Source of the DNA: Chloroflexota bacterium
Lineage (GTDB): Bacteria > Chloroflexota > Anaerolineae > Epilineales > SHYO01
Reading direction: 5' to 3'
Assembly: GCA_009692745.1 (NCBI GenBank)
Contig: SHYO01000005.1
Location: forward strand, 1-53,541
Length of the DNA: 53,541 nt
Position 1 is the first letter of the stretch; each line of letters begins with the position of its first letter. This document shows, piece by piece, positions 41,911 to 50,832 of the stretch. The position numbers and the translations under genes are program-made. The notes under the pieces are model-generated. The model saw nothing but the letters and a program-made list of their open reading frames with translations, searched no databases and was not told the DNA's origin.

Positions 41911-43206
41911 ATGAATTGGCAGGATATTTATCGTAGCAAAGTTACCAGCCCGGAAGAAGTGGTGAAAGCCATTCGTTCGCACCAACGTGTATATATAGGT
42001 GGTGGCGCCGGATCCCCACAGATATTGATTAACACGCTGGTTGGCCGCGCCGATATGTTGCGCAACGTCGAGCTGGTACACATGTTGACCCACGGCGATG
42101 CACCCTATGTGCGCCCCGAATTTGCGCAAAGCTTTCGCCACCTGGCGTTGTTTATAGGCAATAACGTACGCCAGGCTGTACAAGAAGGGCGGGGCGATTA
42201 TATGCCCGTCTTCCTGTCGGAAATCCCCGCGTTGTTCCAGAGCGGGGCTCTCCCCCTGGATGTGGCACTGATCATGGTTTCCCCGCCGGATGAGCATGGC
42301 TTCTGTTCCTTCGGGGTAGAGGTAGGCTGTACCAAGCCAGCGGCCGAAGCGGCCAGCCTGGTAATCGCGGAGGTTAACCGGCACATGCCCCGCACGCTGG
42401 GCGATAGTTTCATCCACGTGAGCCGGTTACATCGGATTGTCGAAGTCGATTACCCTTTGCCCAACACCAGTTTTGGCACCTACGGAGACGTGCAGCGCAA
42501 AATTGGCGAAATTGTGGCCCAGGAGATACCCAACGGCGCCACACTTCAATTGGGGATTGGTGCCATTCCCGATGCGGTGTTGGCAGCCCTGCGCACCAAA
42601 CGCGACCTAGGCATCCACAGCGAGATGTTTTCCGATGGTGTCGTGGAATTGGCGACCCGCGGCGTGATTACCAATCACCGGAAGACGCTCCACCGAGGCA
42701 AGATGGTAGCCGGATTCCTATTCGGCAGCGAGAAGCTCTATAATTTTGTACAAGATAACCCGATTATCGAGATGCACCCTACCGAATATGTCAATGATCC
42801 TTTTATCATTGCCCAAAATGATCTGATGATCTCGATCAACTCGGCCATTGAAGTCGATTTGACGGGGCAGGTATGCGCCGATTCTATCGGCAACAAGTTT
42901 TACAGCGGCATCGGCGGCCAGGTAGACTTTATCCGCGGCGCGGCGCGCTCCAAAGGGGGCAAACCGATTATCGCCCTGCCGGCAACAGCTAAAGACGATA
43001 CTCTTTCTCGTATCGTCCCTACGCTGAAAAAGGGAGCCGGAGTGGTGACCAGCCGGGGGGATGTGCATTATATTATTACCGAATACGGCGTGGCCTACCT
43101 CCACGGGCGGACCGTCCGCCAGCGGGTCGATGCCCTCATCGCCATCGCCCACCCTGCATTTCGCGAAAGCCTGCGCAGCGAAGCCCATGAATTGGGGTAT
43201 ATCTGA
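41911..43206 (+). CDS. Acetyl-CoA hydrolase/CoA transferase family
   Basis: A 431-residue protein of the class-I-like CoA transferase group that contains 4-hydroxybutyrate, butyryl and acetate CoA transferases. RVYIGGGAGSPQILINTL begins the first domain; the second has GATLQLGIGAIPDAVLAAL and LGIHSEMFSDGVVEL, where the Glu of HSEMFSDG is the catalytic carboxylate that forms the CoA thioester. RGAARSKGGKPIIALPATAKD and ITEYGVAYLHGRTVRQR are typical C-terminal motifs. Cytosolic. It exchanges CoA between carboxylic acids; the exact pair is not clear. Confidence 0.9.
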   Translation: MNWQDIYRSKVTSPEEVVKAIRSHQRVYIGGGAGSPQILINTLVGRADMLRNVELVHMLTHGDAPYVRPEFAQSFRHLALFIGNNVRQAVQEGRGDYMPVFLSEIPALFQSGALPLDVALIMVSPPDEHGFCSFGVEVGCTKPAAEAASLVIAEVNRHMPRTLGDSFIHVSRLHRIVEVDYPLPNTSFGTYGDVQRKIGEIVAQEIPNGATLQLGIGAIPDAVLAALRTKRDLGIHSEMFSDGVVELATRGVITNHRKTLHRGKMVAGFLFGSEKLYNFVQDNPIIEMHPTEYVNDPFIIAQNDLMISINSAIEVDLTGQVCADSIGNKFYSGIGGQVDFIRGAARSKGGKPIIALPATAKDDTLSRIVPTLKKGAGVVTSRGDVHYIITEYGVAYLHGRTVRQRVDALIAIAHPAFRESLRSEAHELGYI

Positions 43207-43261
43207 TAGAGGGCGACAATTACTGAGATCAGCCGCGCGAAGGAATTCGAGCATAACATAA

Positions 43262-43290
43262 AGGGGATCACCCGTTACGGGTGATCCCCT
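43262..43290. terminator. Bidirectional terminator-like hairpin
   Basis: AGGGGATCACCCG (43262-43274) and CGGGTGATCCCCT (43278-43290) form a perfect 13-bp stem with a 3-nt loop, between convergent genes. On the minus strand CTTTATGTT follows, so it best serves the cytochrome operon. Confidence 0.75.
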
Positions 43291-43317
43291 GATTACCTGC
43301 GGTACAGCCGGATGACC

Positions 43318-44118
43318 TTATTTCAGCGTGCTGAGGTAAGCCACCAGGCCATCGATCTCATTGGGTTTCAGAGTCTGGCCAAAGTTCTGCGGCATAATAT
43401 TCGGCTGGAAGCCGGGCACGACGAAGGCGTTAGGGTTCATAATGGACTCGCGGATGAAATCTTGCGGAGTCTTGGCCTGGCCTTTGTAGTTGGGATCCGC
43501 AATAAATTTCTGGGCATCGTCGGCCACCTTGGTCAAGTTGGGGCCCACGGCGCCACCATTGTTACCGATGGCATGGCAGGCGATACAGGCCGCCCGCTGG
43601 AAGACCTGCTTCCCCAGGTCTTCGGGGGAGGCAGCCTTCTCCGGTTCCGGTTTGGCCGGTTGGGCGCCGGACATGGCGGTAGCCTGCCAGTTCAAAATGA
43701 AATCGGTCAGGTTGTCGATCTGGTCAGGACGCAGCGGCCCGCCGTACACATTGGACCAGGTCGGCATCTGCCCGGCATACAGTTGGGGACGAGTCGAGAC
43801 CGGCCGGCCGCTGGAAATCACCGAATTAACATAAGCGCGCAGGGTACCAGCATAGCCAATATCTTTCAGCCGGCTCTCAAAGAAGGTGCGATCGTTCAGA
43901 GGGGGGCAAAGGCCGGCAGTGCCCTTGCCATCCTCTCCGTGACACCGGGAGCAGTTGATATAGAATAAATCTGCTCCTACTTCCACCGACCGGGCGTGCT
44001 GCTCATCCTGGACACGGGTCAGGTGGTCGGTAGCTATATCCCTGACGCCGATAATCAGCACGACAGTTGAGGCTGCCAGGATCAGCACCAGGCCAAGGGT
44101 AATCTGTAAACGTATCAT
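43318..44118 (-). CDS. Diheme cytochrome c subunit of bc-type complex
   Basis: A 266-residue protein with an N-terminal anchor (~5-24) and two c-type heme domains: CSRCH at 56-60 and CIACH at 178-182, with likely axial Met residues in GQMPTW (Met118) and NIMPQNFG. A Pro/Ala/Glu-rich hinge (~150-165) joins them. It carries electrons from the Rieske/cytochrome b core, on the outer face of the membrane, in a menaquinol or quinol:cytochrome c oxidoreductase. It is the last gene of the operon, 27 nt after cytochrome b. Confidence 0.92.
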   Translation of the reverse strand: MIRLQITLGLVLILAASTVVLIIGVRDIATDHLTRVQDEQHARSVEVGADLFYINCSRCHGEDGKGTAGLCPPLNDRTFFESRLKDIGYAGTLRAYVNSVISSGRPVSTRPQLYAGQMPTWSNVYGGPLRPDQIDNLTDFILNWQATAMSGAQPAKPEPEKAASPEDLGKQVFQRAACIACHAIGNNGGAVGPNLTKVADDAQKFIADPNYKGQAKTPQDFIRESIMNPNAFVVPGFQPNIMPQNFGQTLKPNEIDGLVAYLSTLK

Positions 44119-44145
44119 GATAGGGCCTTTCTCCTCTGGCTACCG

Positions 44146-45759
44146 TCACTTGGCGGTATGAGCAGCGTCACGGTGTAAAAAGATAACTTTTTCATAGACT
44201 TGGTCGCCCCGTTGGGGATCTGTCCAGGCTATACGCATGATTACTTGTTTCAGCTCAGTTTGGCCACTGCCATCCACCTGCACATCGGCAATCTCCACCG
44301 TGCCCTTGGCGCCAGGCAGCTTATCGGCTTTTTGCTTGATCTTCTGCTGCAAGTCGACCATCACCTGCTTCAACCCCGGCGTACCATTCACCGTGGCAAA
44401 ATCCATATCGGTAGTATAGCGCCCTACTTTCAACTGACTGAAAGGCAAAGTGCGCACCTCACCTTCACCTTCCTGGGGAATCATGTCTTGCACGATGCGG
44501 GTGGCGGGTGGCTGCTCAATCAAGGCCTTAGGGGTACCGAAGTAGCTTAATACTCCCAAGAGGGCGATGAACAGAATACCCAAGGTGATCTCTAGCTTGC
44601 GGTTGCGCGCCAGGCGGCTGGGGTTACGGTCGATATACGGAATAGCTGCCAACAGCGTAAATATGGCGCCCGGCAGAATCACGCCCATCAGGGTCTTATC
44701 ACCCAGCTTCAACATGCCTTGCACCCAAAGGAAGTACCAGGGGGCTTCTGTATCCAGCGGCGTCGCGTTATAGTTAGCATGGGTTTCCAGCGGCGCAATT
44801 GGGATAAAGAGCACAAACAGCACCATAATAAAGGTCACCAGAGAGGTCAGGAAAATCTCATGGGTGATTAGATCAGGAATGAAGTCCACCCGCTCTAAGG
44901 CCTTCTTCTTCTCCGCCGGGTCCATTTCCCCTTCTTCGACCGAAGCCGGCAAAGAGATACTGTGCTCGCGGCTAACCTTATAGTAATGGATACTGATAAC
45001 CAGAATAGCTATTAAGGGAACAAAAAGCACATGTAACAGGTAGAAACGCAACAACCCTCCGGCGCCGATATCGGGAGCGCCACGTAGCAATAAGTTGACC
45101 TGGGTGCCGATAACGGGCATGGCTTCAGCCATAGAAGTCCCGATGGTCACAGCCCAATAGGCTAATTGGTCCCAGGGTAACAAGTAACCGGAGAAACTCA
45201 GTAAGAGCGTCAATAAAAGTAACACTACTCCAGTAAGCCAGGTAAAGCTCCGCTCTCCTTTATAACTCCCGGTAAAGTATACTCTGACCATATGTAAGAA
45301 GACGGAAATCACCATCATTTCGGCCCCCAACCGGTGCAAATCGCGCATGAACCGGCCAAAGGGCACATTTGCCATAATGTTCAGAATATCGGCATAAGCC
45401 TGCGTGGGAATGGGCGTATAAAAGACCATTAAGATAATGCCCGTGAAAGTCTCGACGAAGAAAGTGAAAACACTCAACCAGCCCAACCGGAATGTATGGC
45501 TAAACCAGGTTGAAGCCCGTTGGTAGTAGCGGGGGCGAAGATGAAAGAGAAATGACTTGGTCTGCAATTTATAGCGGGGGTTGGGCTTTTCGGTGGGACT
45601 TTCGCCACGGGTTATAGCACGCAGTTCATTCGCGCTGAGGCCAGCGGTGATGGCGCGGATACGTTGGTCTAGCATCTCAGCGGCCTTCACAGGTAGTTCA
45701 GCGCGCATTTCACTGATCTTCTGCATGGCCGTATTTCGCAGTTCACCCAGATTGACCAT
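44146..45759 (-). CDS. Cytochrome b of bc-type complex with C-terminal extension
   Basis: A 537-residue one-piece cytochrome b. An N-terminal cytosolic segment (1-75) precedes the four-helix core. Heme ligands are His142/His243 and His156/His258 (DLHRLGAEMMVISVFLH; LLHVLFVPLIAILVISIH). The quinol-site PEWY motif reads APWY at 339-342. After the last membrane helix (~392-408), about 125 residues continue as a soluble domain containing KVGRYTTDMDFATV and KGTVEIADVQVDGSGQ, which no cytochrome b core explains. The protein would pass electrons from quinol to the Rieske and cytochrome c subunits and move protons. Confidence 0.92.
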   Translation of the reverse strand: MVNLGELRNTAMQKISEMRAELPVKAAEMLDQRIRAITAGLSANELRAITRGESPTEKPNPRYKLQTKSFLFHLRPRYYQRASTWFSHTFRLGWLSVFTFFVETFTGIILMVFYTPIPTQAYADILNIMANVPFGRFMRDLHRLGAEMMVISVFLHMVRVYFTGSYKGERSFTWLTGVVLLLLTLLLSFSGYLLPWDQLAYWAVTIGTSMAEAMPVIGTQVNLLLRGAPDIGAGGLLRFYLLHVLFVPLIAILVISIHYYKVSREHSISLPASVEEGEMDPAEKKKALERVDFIPDLITHEIFLTSLVTFIMVLFVLFIPIAPLETHANYNATPLDTEAPWYFLWVQGMLKLGDKTLMGVILPGAIFTLLAAIPYIDRNPSRLARNRKLEITLGILFIALLGVLSYFGTPKALIEQPPATRIVQDMIPQEGEGEVRTLPFSQLKVGRYTTDMDFATVNGTPGLKQVMVDLQQKIKQKADKLPGAKGTVEIADVQVDGSGQTELKQVIMRIAWTDPQRGDQVYEKVIFLHRDAAHTAK

Positions 45760-45880
45760 GAGACTTCTTCCTCCTTAGGTGCAGATAGCTGCACTGAGAA
45801 ACTGGATTACAATCATCCAACTGCTGAGGTTTTGCCTACAAAACAAAACCCGGGATAAGTGCCTTCGTTCTTTTCCAGGA

Positions 45881-46435
45881 CTAATGGGACACGCCGGTAA
45901 TCTTACTACCGGTAGCTACCACAATCTGGCCCTGCGCAGGTATCGGCGCCGGACCACCATCGGGAGGCGTTTGTGCCACCACCTTGCCGCCGTCTTCGAT
46001 TTTGACAATAAACCGGTCTAATGAACGCCCGGCCGGGCCCTGGATGTAGGTACCATTCTTCTGGAATTGCGAGCCGTGGCAGGGACAGATGAATTTATTC
46101 TCCTGAGTAGACCAATTGAAGAGACAACCCAGGTGCGTGCATACCTTGTAAAGGGCCATGACGCCATTACCGGTATTGGATAGCCAAAATTTACCATCCG
46201 GCACATCCCGCGGGGGGTCATTGGGGCCGGGTAAATCGGCCACTGTGCCGATGGGGAAATCACCACCAAATTGGCCGGCCTTGAAGCGCGGCATCGCAAA
46301 AAAGAATCCGATTGCTCCCAATTCAACGAAAAAAATGCCGAGAGATGCCAGCCAAGCAATGTTCAGAAACTCACGCCGACTCAAGCCCTCTTTTTGAGGT
46401 GCAGTAGCCGGAGCTGCAGTCGTAGCATGCGCCAT
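45881..46435 (-). CDS. Rieske iron-sulfur protein
   Basis: A 184-residue Rieske subunit. An N-terminal cytosolic tail ends in SRREFL before one membrane helix (~27-47), a Tat-type anchor. The cluster-binding boxes are CTHLGC and CPCHGSQF, with the two Cys and two His ligands plus the pair of disulfide cysteines. It accepts electrons from quinol at the cytochrome b Qo site. First gene of the three-gene operon; GGAGGAG precedes the ATG, and a good promoter lies 66-95 nt upstream. A gap of 121 nt separates it from cytochrome b. Confidence 0.95.
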   Translation of the reverse strand: MAHATTAAPATAPQKEGLSRREFLNIAWLASLGIFFVELGAIGFFFAMPRFKAGQFGGDFPIGTVADLPGPNDPPRDVPDGKFWLSNTGNGVMALYKVCTHLGCLFNWSTQENKFICPCHGSQFQKNGTYIQGPAGRSLDRFIVKIEDGGKVVAQTPPDGGPAPIPAQGQIVVATGSKITGVSH

Positions 46436-46501
46436 TCCTAAACTCCTCCAGATCTAGTTGAAGATGACCAGACCCAAGTACTACATCGGGGAATGCAGAG
46501 T

Positions 46502-46530
46502 ATTATAATACATTGTGATATATAATTCAA
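46502..46530 (-). promoter_or_regulatory. Promoter of the Rieske-cytochrome operon
   Basis: On the minus strand TTGAAT (46525-46530), 17-bp spacer, TATAAT (46502-46507). The 50-bp palindrome lies 31 bp upstream of it. Confidence 0.75.
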
Positions 46531-46561
46531 ATTGCCTCCGTCCAGTAACTGTTCACATTTT

Positions 46562-46611
46562 CTGTAGGTGCGGTTTGTAACCGCACGTGCGGTTACAAAC
46601 CGCACCTACAG
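46562..46611. repeat. 50-bp perfect palindrome with nested hairpins
   Basis: Every base 46562-46586 is complementary to its mirror at 46587-46611, centred on CACGTG. Each arm itself folds: GTGCGGTT-TGT-AACCGCAC. It can thus form one 25-bp hairpin or two small ones, as in paired REP elements. It lies between the 3' end of rfbB and the cytochrome operon promoter. Confidence 0.97.
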
Positions 46612-46656
46612 CAAGGTTAAAGTCTGGATTTCTTTACCGTAACTCTGAACAGAACA

Positions 46657-47685
46657 TTACGGATAGGTTCCCAGCACAGCCCGTTGGCCGTACTGGCGCT
46701 GATAATATTCGCGGTATGCGCCGCTCTTGATTTTGCGCCACCACCACTCGTTATTACTATACCAACGCAGAGTGGTCTGTAAATCGGCCACGAAGTCCTG
46801 GCTGCGCTGCCAGCCTAAATCTATCAATTTCCGGCTATCGACGGAATAACGTCGGTCATGGCCCGGCCGGTCTTGCACAAAATGAATCAGGCGGCTGGGC
46901 TTCCCCAGCATCTCCAGGATCAACAGGGTGATATCCAGGTTGCGGCGCTCATTGTCTCCGCCGATATTGTAAGCCTCCCCCGTCAGGCCCCGGTGGACCA
47001 CCAGGTCGATACCGGAGCAATGGTCCATGACATAGAGCCAGTCGCGCACCTGCTGACCATCTCCATACATGGGCAAAGCTTCATCATCGATAGCGTTAGT
47101 AATGAAGACCGGCAAGACTTTTTCGGGATATTGGTATGGGCCAAAAGTATTCGATCCGCGCGTGATGGTGGTGTTTAGACCATAGGTCACGTGATACGCT
47201 CGCACCATCAAATCGCCCGAGGCTTTGCTGGCCGAATAGGGGCTATTGGGACAGAGCGGGTCGGTCTCAAGCGAAGAACCTAGCGGTACATCGCCATAGA
47301 CTTCATCGGTGGAAACCTGGTGGTAGCGCAGTTCAAATTCCCGCGCCGCTTCCAGGAGCACATACGTGCCATAGACGCCTGTCTTAATAAAAGCCTCGGC
47401 ATCTAGGATGGAACGGTCCACATGGCTCTCGGCCGCGAAGTTAACGATGGTATCCACCCCATACTGGCGGATGGCCTGCCGCACACTCTCCGCATCGCAG
47501 ATATCCGCTTGTATAAAGGCAGAGCGGTGATCCGCCAAAATATCTTTTAAGTTATCCAGGTTGCCGGCATACGTCAGCTTATCGTATATCACCATCCGGT
47601 AGTCTGGGTGATGCTGCTGGAGATAATGCGCATAATTCGAGCCGATGAAGCCGGCTCCACCGGTGACAAGGAAAGTGCGACCCAT
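46657..47685 (-). CDS. rfbB: dTDP-glucose 4,6-dehydratase
   Basis: A 342-residue extended-SDR enzyme. TFLVTGGAGFIGSNYAHYL is the NAD loop, YDKLTYAGNLDNL and NFAAESHVDRSI follow, the catalytic triad appears as STDEVYGD with YSASKAS (YxxxK), and RGSNTFGPYQYPEKVLP is the substrate motif. It makes dTDP-4-keto-6-deoxyglucose, the precursor of dTDP-rhamnose and related sugars, and so could feed the glycosyltransferases of this window. AAGGAG precedes the ATG. The other three rml genes are not in the window. Confidence 0.96.
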   Translation of the reverse strand: MGRTFLVTGGAGFIGSNYAHYLQQHHPDYRMVIYDKLTYAGNLDNLKDILADHRSAFIQADICDAESVRQAIRQYGVDTIVNFAAESHVDRSILDAEAFIKTGVYGTYVLLEAAREFELRYHQVSTDEVYGDVPLGSSLETDPLCPNSPYSASKASGDLMVRAYHVTYGLNTTITRGSNTFGPYQYPEKVLPVFITNAIDDEALPMYGDGQQVRDWLYVMDHCSGIDLVVHRGLTGEAYNIGGDNERRNLDITLLILEMLGKPSRLIHFVQDRPGHDRRYSVDSRKLIDLGWQRSQDFVADLQTTLRWYSNNEWWWRKIKSGAYREYYQRQYGQRAVLGTYP

Positions 47686-47763
47686 ACAGACTCCTTACAA
47701 TCCGGGATCATAGCCTGTGCGTTATACCGGTCAGGCGAGCGCACAAATAGAGGCGAGATCAGC

Positions 47764-48366
47764 TCATCTCATCTCGCTGCGACCTTCAAGGGCGCGGGAT
47801 AGGGTGATTTCATCCGCATACTCCAAGTCCCCTCCCATGGGCAGCCCGCGCGCCAGCCGGGTCACCCGCACACCCAACGGGCTAATCAGGCGCTGGATAT
47901 ACATAGCCGTAGCCTCCCCCTCCAGGTTAGGGTTGGTGGCTAAGATGATTTCTTTGACTTCGCTACTGCGGAGACGTTGCAACAACTCTTGGATCTTGAG
48001 ATCTTCCGGCCCTATGCCATCCATGGGAGAAATCGCGCCATGCAGCACATGATAAAGCCCCCGGAATTCCCGAGTACGTTCCAGCGCCAGCACATCCAGC
48101 GGTTCTTCAACCAGGCATAAGATGCTCCGGTCGCGGGATTCGCTAGCGCAGATATGGCACGGGCTTTGCTCGGCCAGATTATAGCACACCTGGCACGTGA
48201 TCACCTGGGAATGTAGGGCTAATAGAGCTTGCGCCAAAGATTCAGCCTGTTCCTCCTGGGTACGGAGCAGGTAAAAGGTCAAACGTGATGCGGTCTTGGG
48301 ACCAATACCGGGTAAGCGGCTGAATTCGTCAATTAACCGCGCAATAGGGCGGGCCAATTGGATCAT
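47764..48366 (-). CDS. recR: Recombination protein RecR
   Basis: A 200-residue RecR. RLPGIGPKTASRLTFYLL is the N-terminal helix-hairpin-helix (~18-35); the zinc finger is CQVCYNLAEQSPCHIC; the Toprim domain has ILCLVEEPLDVLALERT and LEGEATAMYI. It acts with RecF/RecO to load RecA at gaps. It is the last gene of the classic dnaX-ybaB-recR operon, 15 nt after ybaB. Confidence 0.97.
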   Translation of the reverse strand: MIQLARPIARLIDEFSRLPGIGPKTASRLTFYLLRTQEEQAESLAQALLALHSQVITCQVCYNLAEQSPCHICASESRDRSILCLVEEPLDVLALERTREFRGLYHVLHGAISPMDGIGPEDLKIQELLQRLRSSEVKEIILATNPNLEGEATAMYIQRLISPLGVRVTRLARGLPMGGDLEYADEITLSRALEGRSEMR

Positions 48367-48381
48367 ACTGCACCTTTTTTT

Positions 48382-48762
48382 CTACAGCAAACCCGGCGGC
48401 AGATCAATACCGAGAGAGCCGGTAACCGAGCCCATCTTCTGTGATGCCAGCTCCTGTGAACGATCCACCCCCTCATTGACGGCTGCTATGATTAAATCCT
48501 GTACCATTTCAGCATCCTCAGGATTGAGCACTTCTGGCTTAATCGTGACGCTTACCAATTTCTGATGGCCGGTCATGACAAGGGTAATAACACCGCCGCC
48601 CACTGAAACTTCTACCGTCTTATTTTCCAGCTCTGCCTGGGCAGCCAACATCTGAGTTTGTAGCTCCTCCAGGCGTTTCATCTGATCGCGGGGTGAAGGG
48701 GCGGCAGCCGACCTTCCCCCAAGAGGTCCTTTGTTAGCAGCACGGTTGCGTCCACGTCCCAT
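48382..48762 (-). CDS. ybaB: YbaB/EbfC nucleoid-associated protein
   Basis: A 126-residue DNA-binding protein of the YbaB/EbfC family, as a dimer. The core is MKRLEELQTQMLAAQAELENKTVEVSVGGGVITLVMTGHQKLVSVTIKPEV, then LQDLI-type VQDLIIAAVNEGV. The first ~27 residues are a basic Gly/Arg-rich tail not present in short homologues. It lies 5 nt after dnaX. It helps organise the nucleoid. Confidence 0.94.
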   Translation of the reverse strand: MGRGRNRAANKGPLGGRSAAAPSPRDQMKRLEELQTQMLAAQAELENKTVEVSVGGGVITLVMTGHQKLVSVTIKPEVLNPEDAEMVQDLIIAAVNEGVDRSQELASQKMGSVTGSLGIDLPPGLL

Positions 48763-48767
48763 ATCTC

Positions 48768-50561
48768 TTACTCCTTCCGTGATTCTTCTTCATGGCGAAT
48801 ATTGGTTTCTTGCCTGATATCGGCGATTTGCCCCCCCATGTGAAGGGCAGCTTTGATTAACGGATCTTGCGCTGCGGCCTCGTATTTATTACGTGGGGCA
48901 GTATCGCCGGTACTTGCCCGGCGCGTGGTTAAGATGCACTGCAAACGCAAAGCAGGTTGTTGCAATACCTGGCGCAGACAATCTTCCAAAACAATGCGGT
49001 GCTTTTGTTCATCCGCTTTATTCCGGTGGAATTCGTAGTAGAAACCTACGGTGACGCTATCAGACGCCACATCTACAGGCTCACTATCTTTTAACAAAGC
49101 TTCCAGGGTCGGATTATGATTCTTGACCGCCTGTAAATAGGCGGGCCATCTCTGCCGCAGGAAGTCCAGCGTCAGGGCAGCAGCTTCTTGTTTGTCCGGC
49201 GCCGGCGGAACTACCGTCACAGGCTGCGTCTTGGGTAAAACGGGTGCATCGGCGGGCGCCGGATTTGCCTGACTGCGAGAGCTATCTAGTGCTTGCCGGG
49301 CAGCCGGGATGGGACTCCCTTCCGGCTCGGCAGGCATCAACTTCACTGGCGGAGATCCCGCGCCCAGCACAACGGTCTGCTGTACCGGAGTAGGGGGTTG
49401 GACAGGCGTACTTGCCGGAGCTGTCACCGTTGCAGCAGGTAATGCTGCCATCATAGCGGGGTAGGTGCTAAGAACCTGCTCCTCCTGGCCCAAAGTGGCT
49501 TCAACGAAAGCCACTTCCAGGGGCAATTGTACCTGGGTCTGGCCCCGCATACTGTAGGCCGCCTCGTTAAACAACTTGATCACATCGATCAGCCAGCGGG
49601 AAGTAATACGCCCGGCCTGGCGGGATAATAGCTCCAGGGATTCCTGGGGCAGGTCCAGCACCTCGCCCCCTCCGTTGCGCACCAAGAGAAGACTACGCAG
49701 GTGCTCCAGAATCTGGCGCGCAAATTGGCGCGGGTCCAGCCCCTCATCTACTACGGTATTAATCAGGCGCAGACCGGCAGCTCTATCTTTAGCAATCAGG
49801 TGGTCTATCAATTCCGCCACAGCACTGGCAGAGACCGTGCCCAACACAGCCTGTACCTGTTGCAACGTAATGCGATCCCCGGCATAAGCGATTAACTGGT
49901 CTGTCAGAGAAAGAGCGTCCCGCAGACTACCGGTTGCCTGGCGGGCGATAAGCTCCAGCGCCCCGGCATCAATCTCCAGCCCTTCTTCGCGGGTGATAGC
50001 AACCAATTGATCGATCACCTGACCGATAGGAATGCGCTTGAAATCAAAACGTTGGCAGCGAGAAAGCACGGTCGCCGGAATACGGTGTGCTTCGGTAGTT
50101 GCCAGCACGAAGATGGCGTGGGCCGGGGGTTCCTCCAAAGTCTTGAGCAACGCATTGAAGGCTTCATTAGTTAGCATGTGGACTTCGTCCACAATATAAA
50201 CCTTGTACCGGCCTTCGCTGGGAGAAAAATTGACTTTCTCGCGCAAATCCCGGATTTCATCGATGCCCCGGTTGGAAGCAGCGTCGATTTCAATCAAATC
50301 CAGCGAGCGCCCTTCGCTAAAGCTGCGGCAGGTGGGGCACGTATTACAGGGCCGGGAACCAGCGCCGGTGCAGTTGACGGCCTTGGCCAGAATCCGCGCC
50401 ACAGAGGTTTTCCCCGTGCCCCGCGGACCGGCAAACAGATAGGCGTGGGCTATCCGCCCAGCCTCCAAGGCATTCTGCAGCGTGCGAGTGACGTGCTGCT
50501 GGCCGATCACATCGTCGTAAGTTTGAGGTCGCCATCTGCGATAGAGGGCTTGGCTGGCCAT
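48768..50561 (-). CDS. dnaX: DNA polymerase III subunit gamma/tau
   Basis: A 597-residue clamp-loader ATPase. Walker A GPRGTGKTSVARILAKA (~45-61), a zinc module with four Cys (CTGAGSRPCNTCPTC), Walker B VYIVDEVHML and the SRC motif VLSRCQRFDF are all present. The C-terminal third after ~360 is a Pro/Ala-rich linker followed by a tau-like domain (LDFLRQRWPAYLQAVKNHNPTLEALLKDSEP). No programmed frameshift signal was identified. It loads the sliding clamp at the replication fork. Confidence 0.97.
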   Translation of the reverse strand: MASQALYRRWRPQTYDDVIGQQHVTRTLQNALEAGRIAHAYLFAGPRGTGKTSVARILAKAVNCTGAGSRPCNTCPTCRSFSEGRSLDLIEIDAASNRGIDEIRDLREKVNFSPSEGRYKVYIVDEVHMLTNEAFNALLKTLEEPPAHAIFVLATTEAHRIPATVLSRCQRFDFKRIPIGQVIDQLVAITREEGLEIDAGALELIARQATGSLRDALSLTDQLIAYAGDRITLQQVQAVLGTVSASAVAELIDHLIAKDRAAGLRLINTVVDEGLDPRQFARQILEHLRSLLLVRNGGGEVLDLPQESLELLSRQAGRITSRWLIDVIKLFNEAAYSMRGQTQVQLPLEVAFVEATLGQEEQVLSTYPAMMAALPAATVTAPASTPVQPPTPVQQTVVLGAGSPPVKLMPAEPEGSPIPAARQALDSSRSQANPAPADAPVLPKTQPVTVVPPAPDKQEAAALTLDFLRQRWPAYLQAVKNHNPTLEALLKDSEPVDVASDSVTVGFYYEFHRNKADEQKHRIVLEDCLRQVLQQPALRLQCILTTRRASTGDTAPRNKYEAAAQDPLIKAALHMGGQIADIRQETNIRHEEESRKE

Positions 50562-50583
50562 ACCGGCTCCTTTTCAGGGGCTA

Positions 50584-50612
50584 AGTGTAGCATGGACAGA
50601 GGTTAAATGCAA
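50584..50612 (-). promoter_or_regulatory. Promoter of dnaX
   Basis: On the minus strand TTGCAT (50607-50612), 17-bp spacer, TACACT (50584-50589), 22 nt before the ATG. Confidence 0.6.
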
Positions 50613-50709
50613 GAGTAAACAACCTTACGGGAATAGCACAAATGGGACAGAATAATGAGAACCGGATAAGACGAAATAATGAAAATGGAGAAACCATCTA
50701 TTACAGCCC

Positions 50710-50738
50710 TTTATTTGACGTCTGCCTTATGGTATAAT
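50710..50738 (+). promoter_or_regulatory. Extended -10 promoter of the DnaJ-domain gene
   Basis: TGG directly precedes TATAAT (50733-50738), giving an extended -10. The -35 region TTTATT (50710-50715) is weak. The 271-bp divergent region 50562-50832 shows nothing else. Confidence 0.6.
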
Positions 50739-50832
50739 CTTTTAACACATAAGCCAAGAGCAGGGCTTTAGACAGATCCACGGTATTCCCAACCGATAGA
50801 AGAGTTTAAATGGCTTTTAAGTAAAGAAAGTT

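Noticed and set aside
50715-50738. TTGACG as -35 of the DnaJ-domain gene
   Set aside because: The spacer to TATAAT is only 12 bp; an extended -10 with a weak -35 at 50710 fits better.
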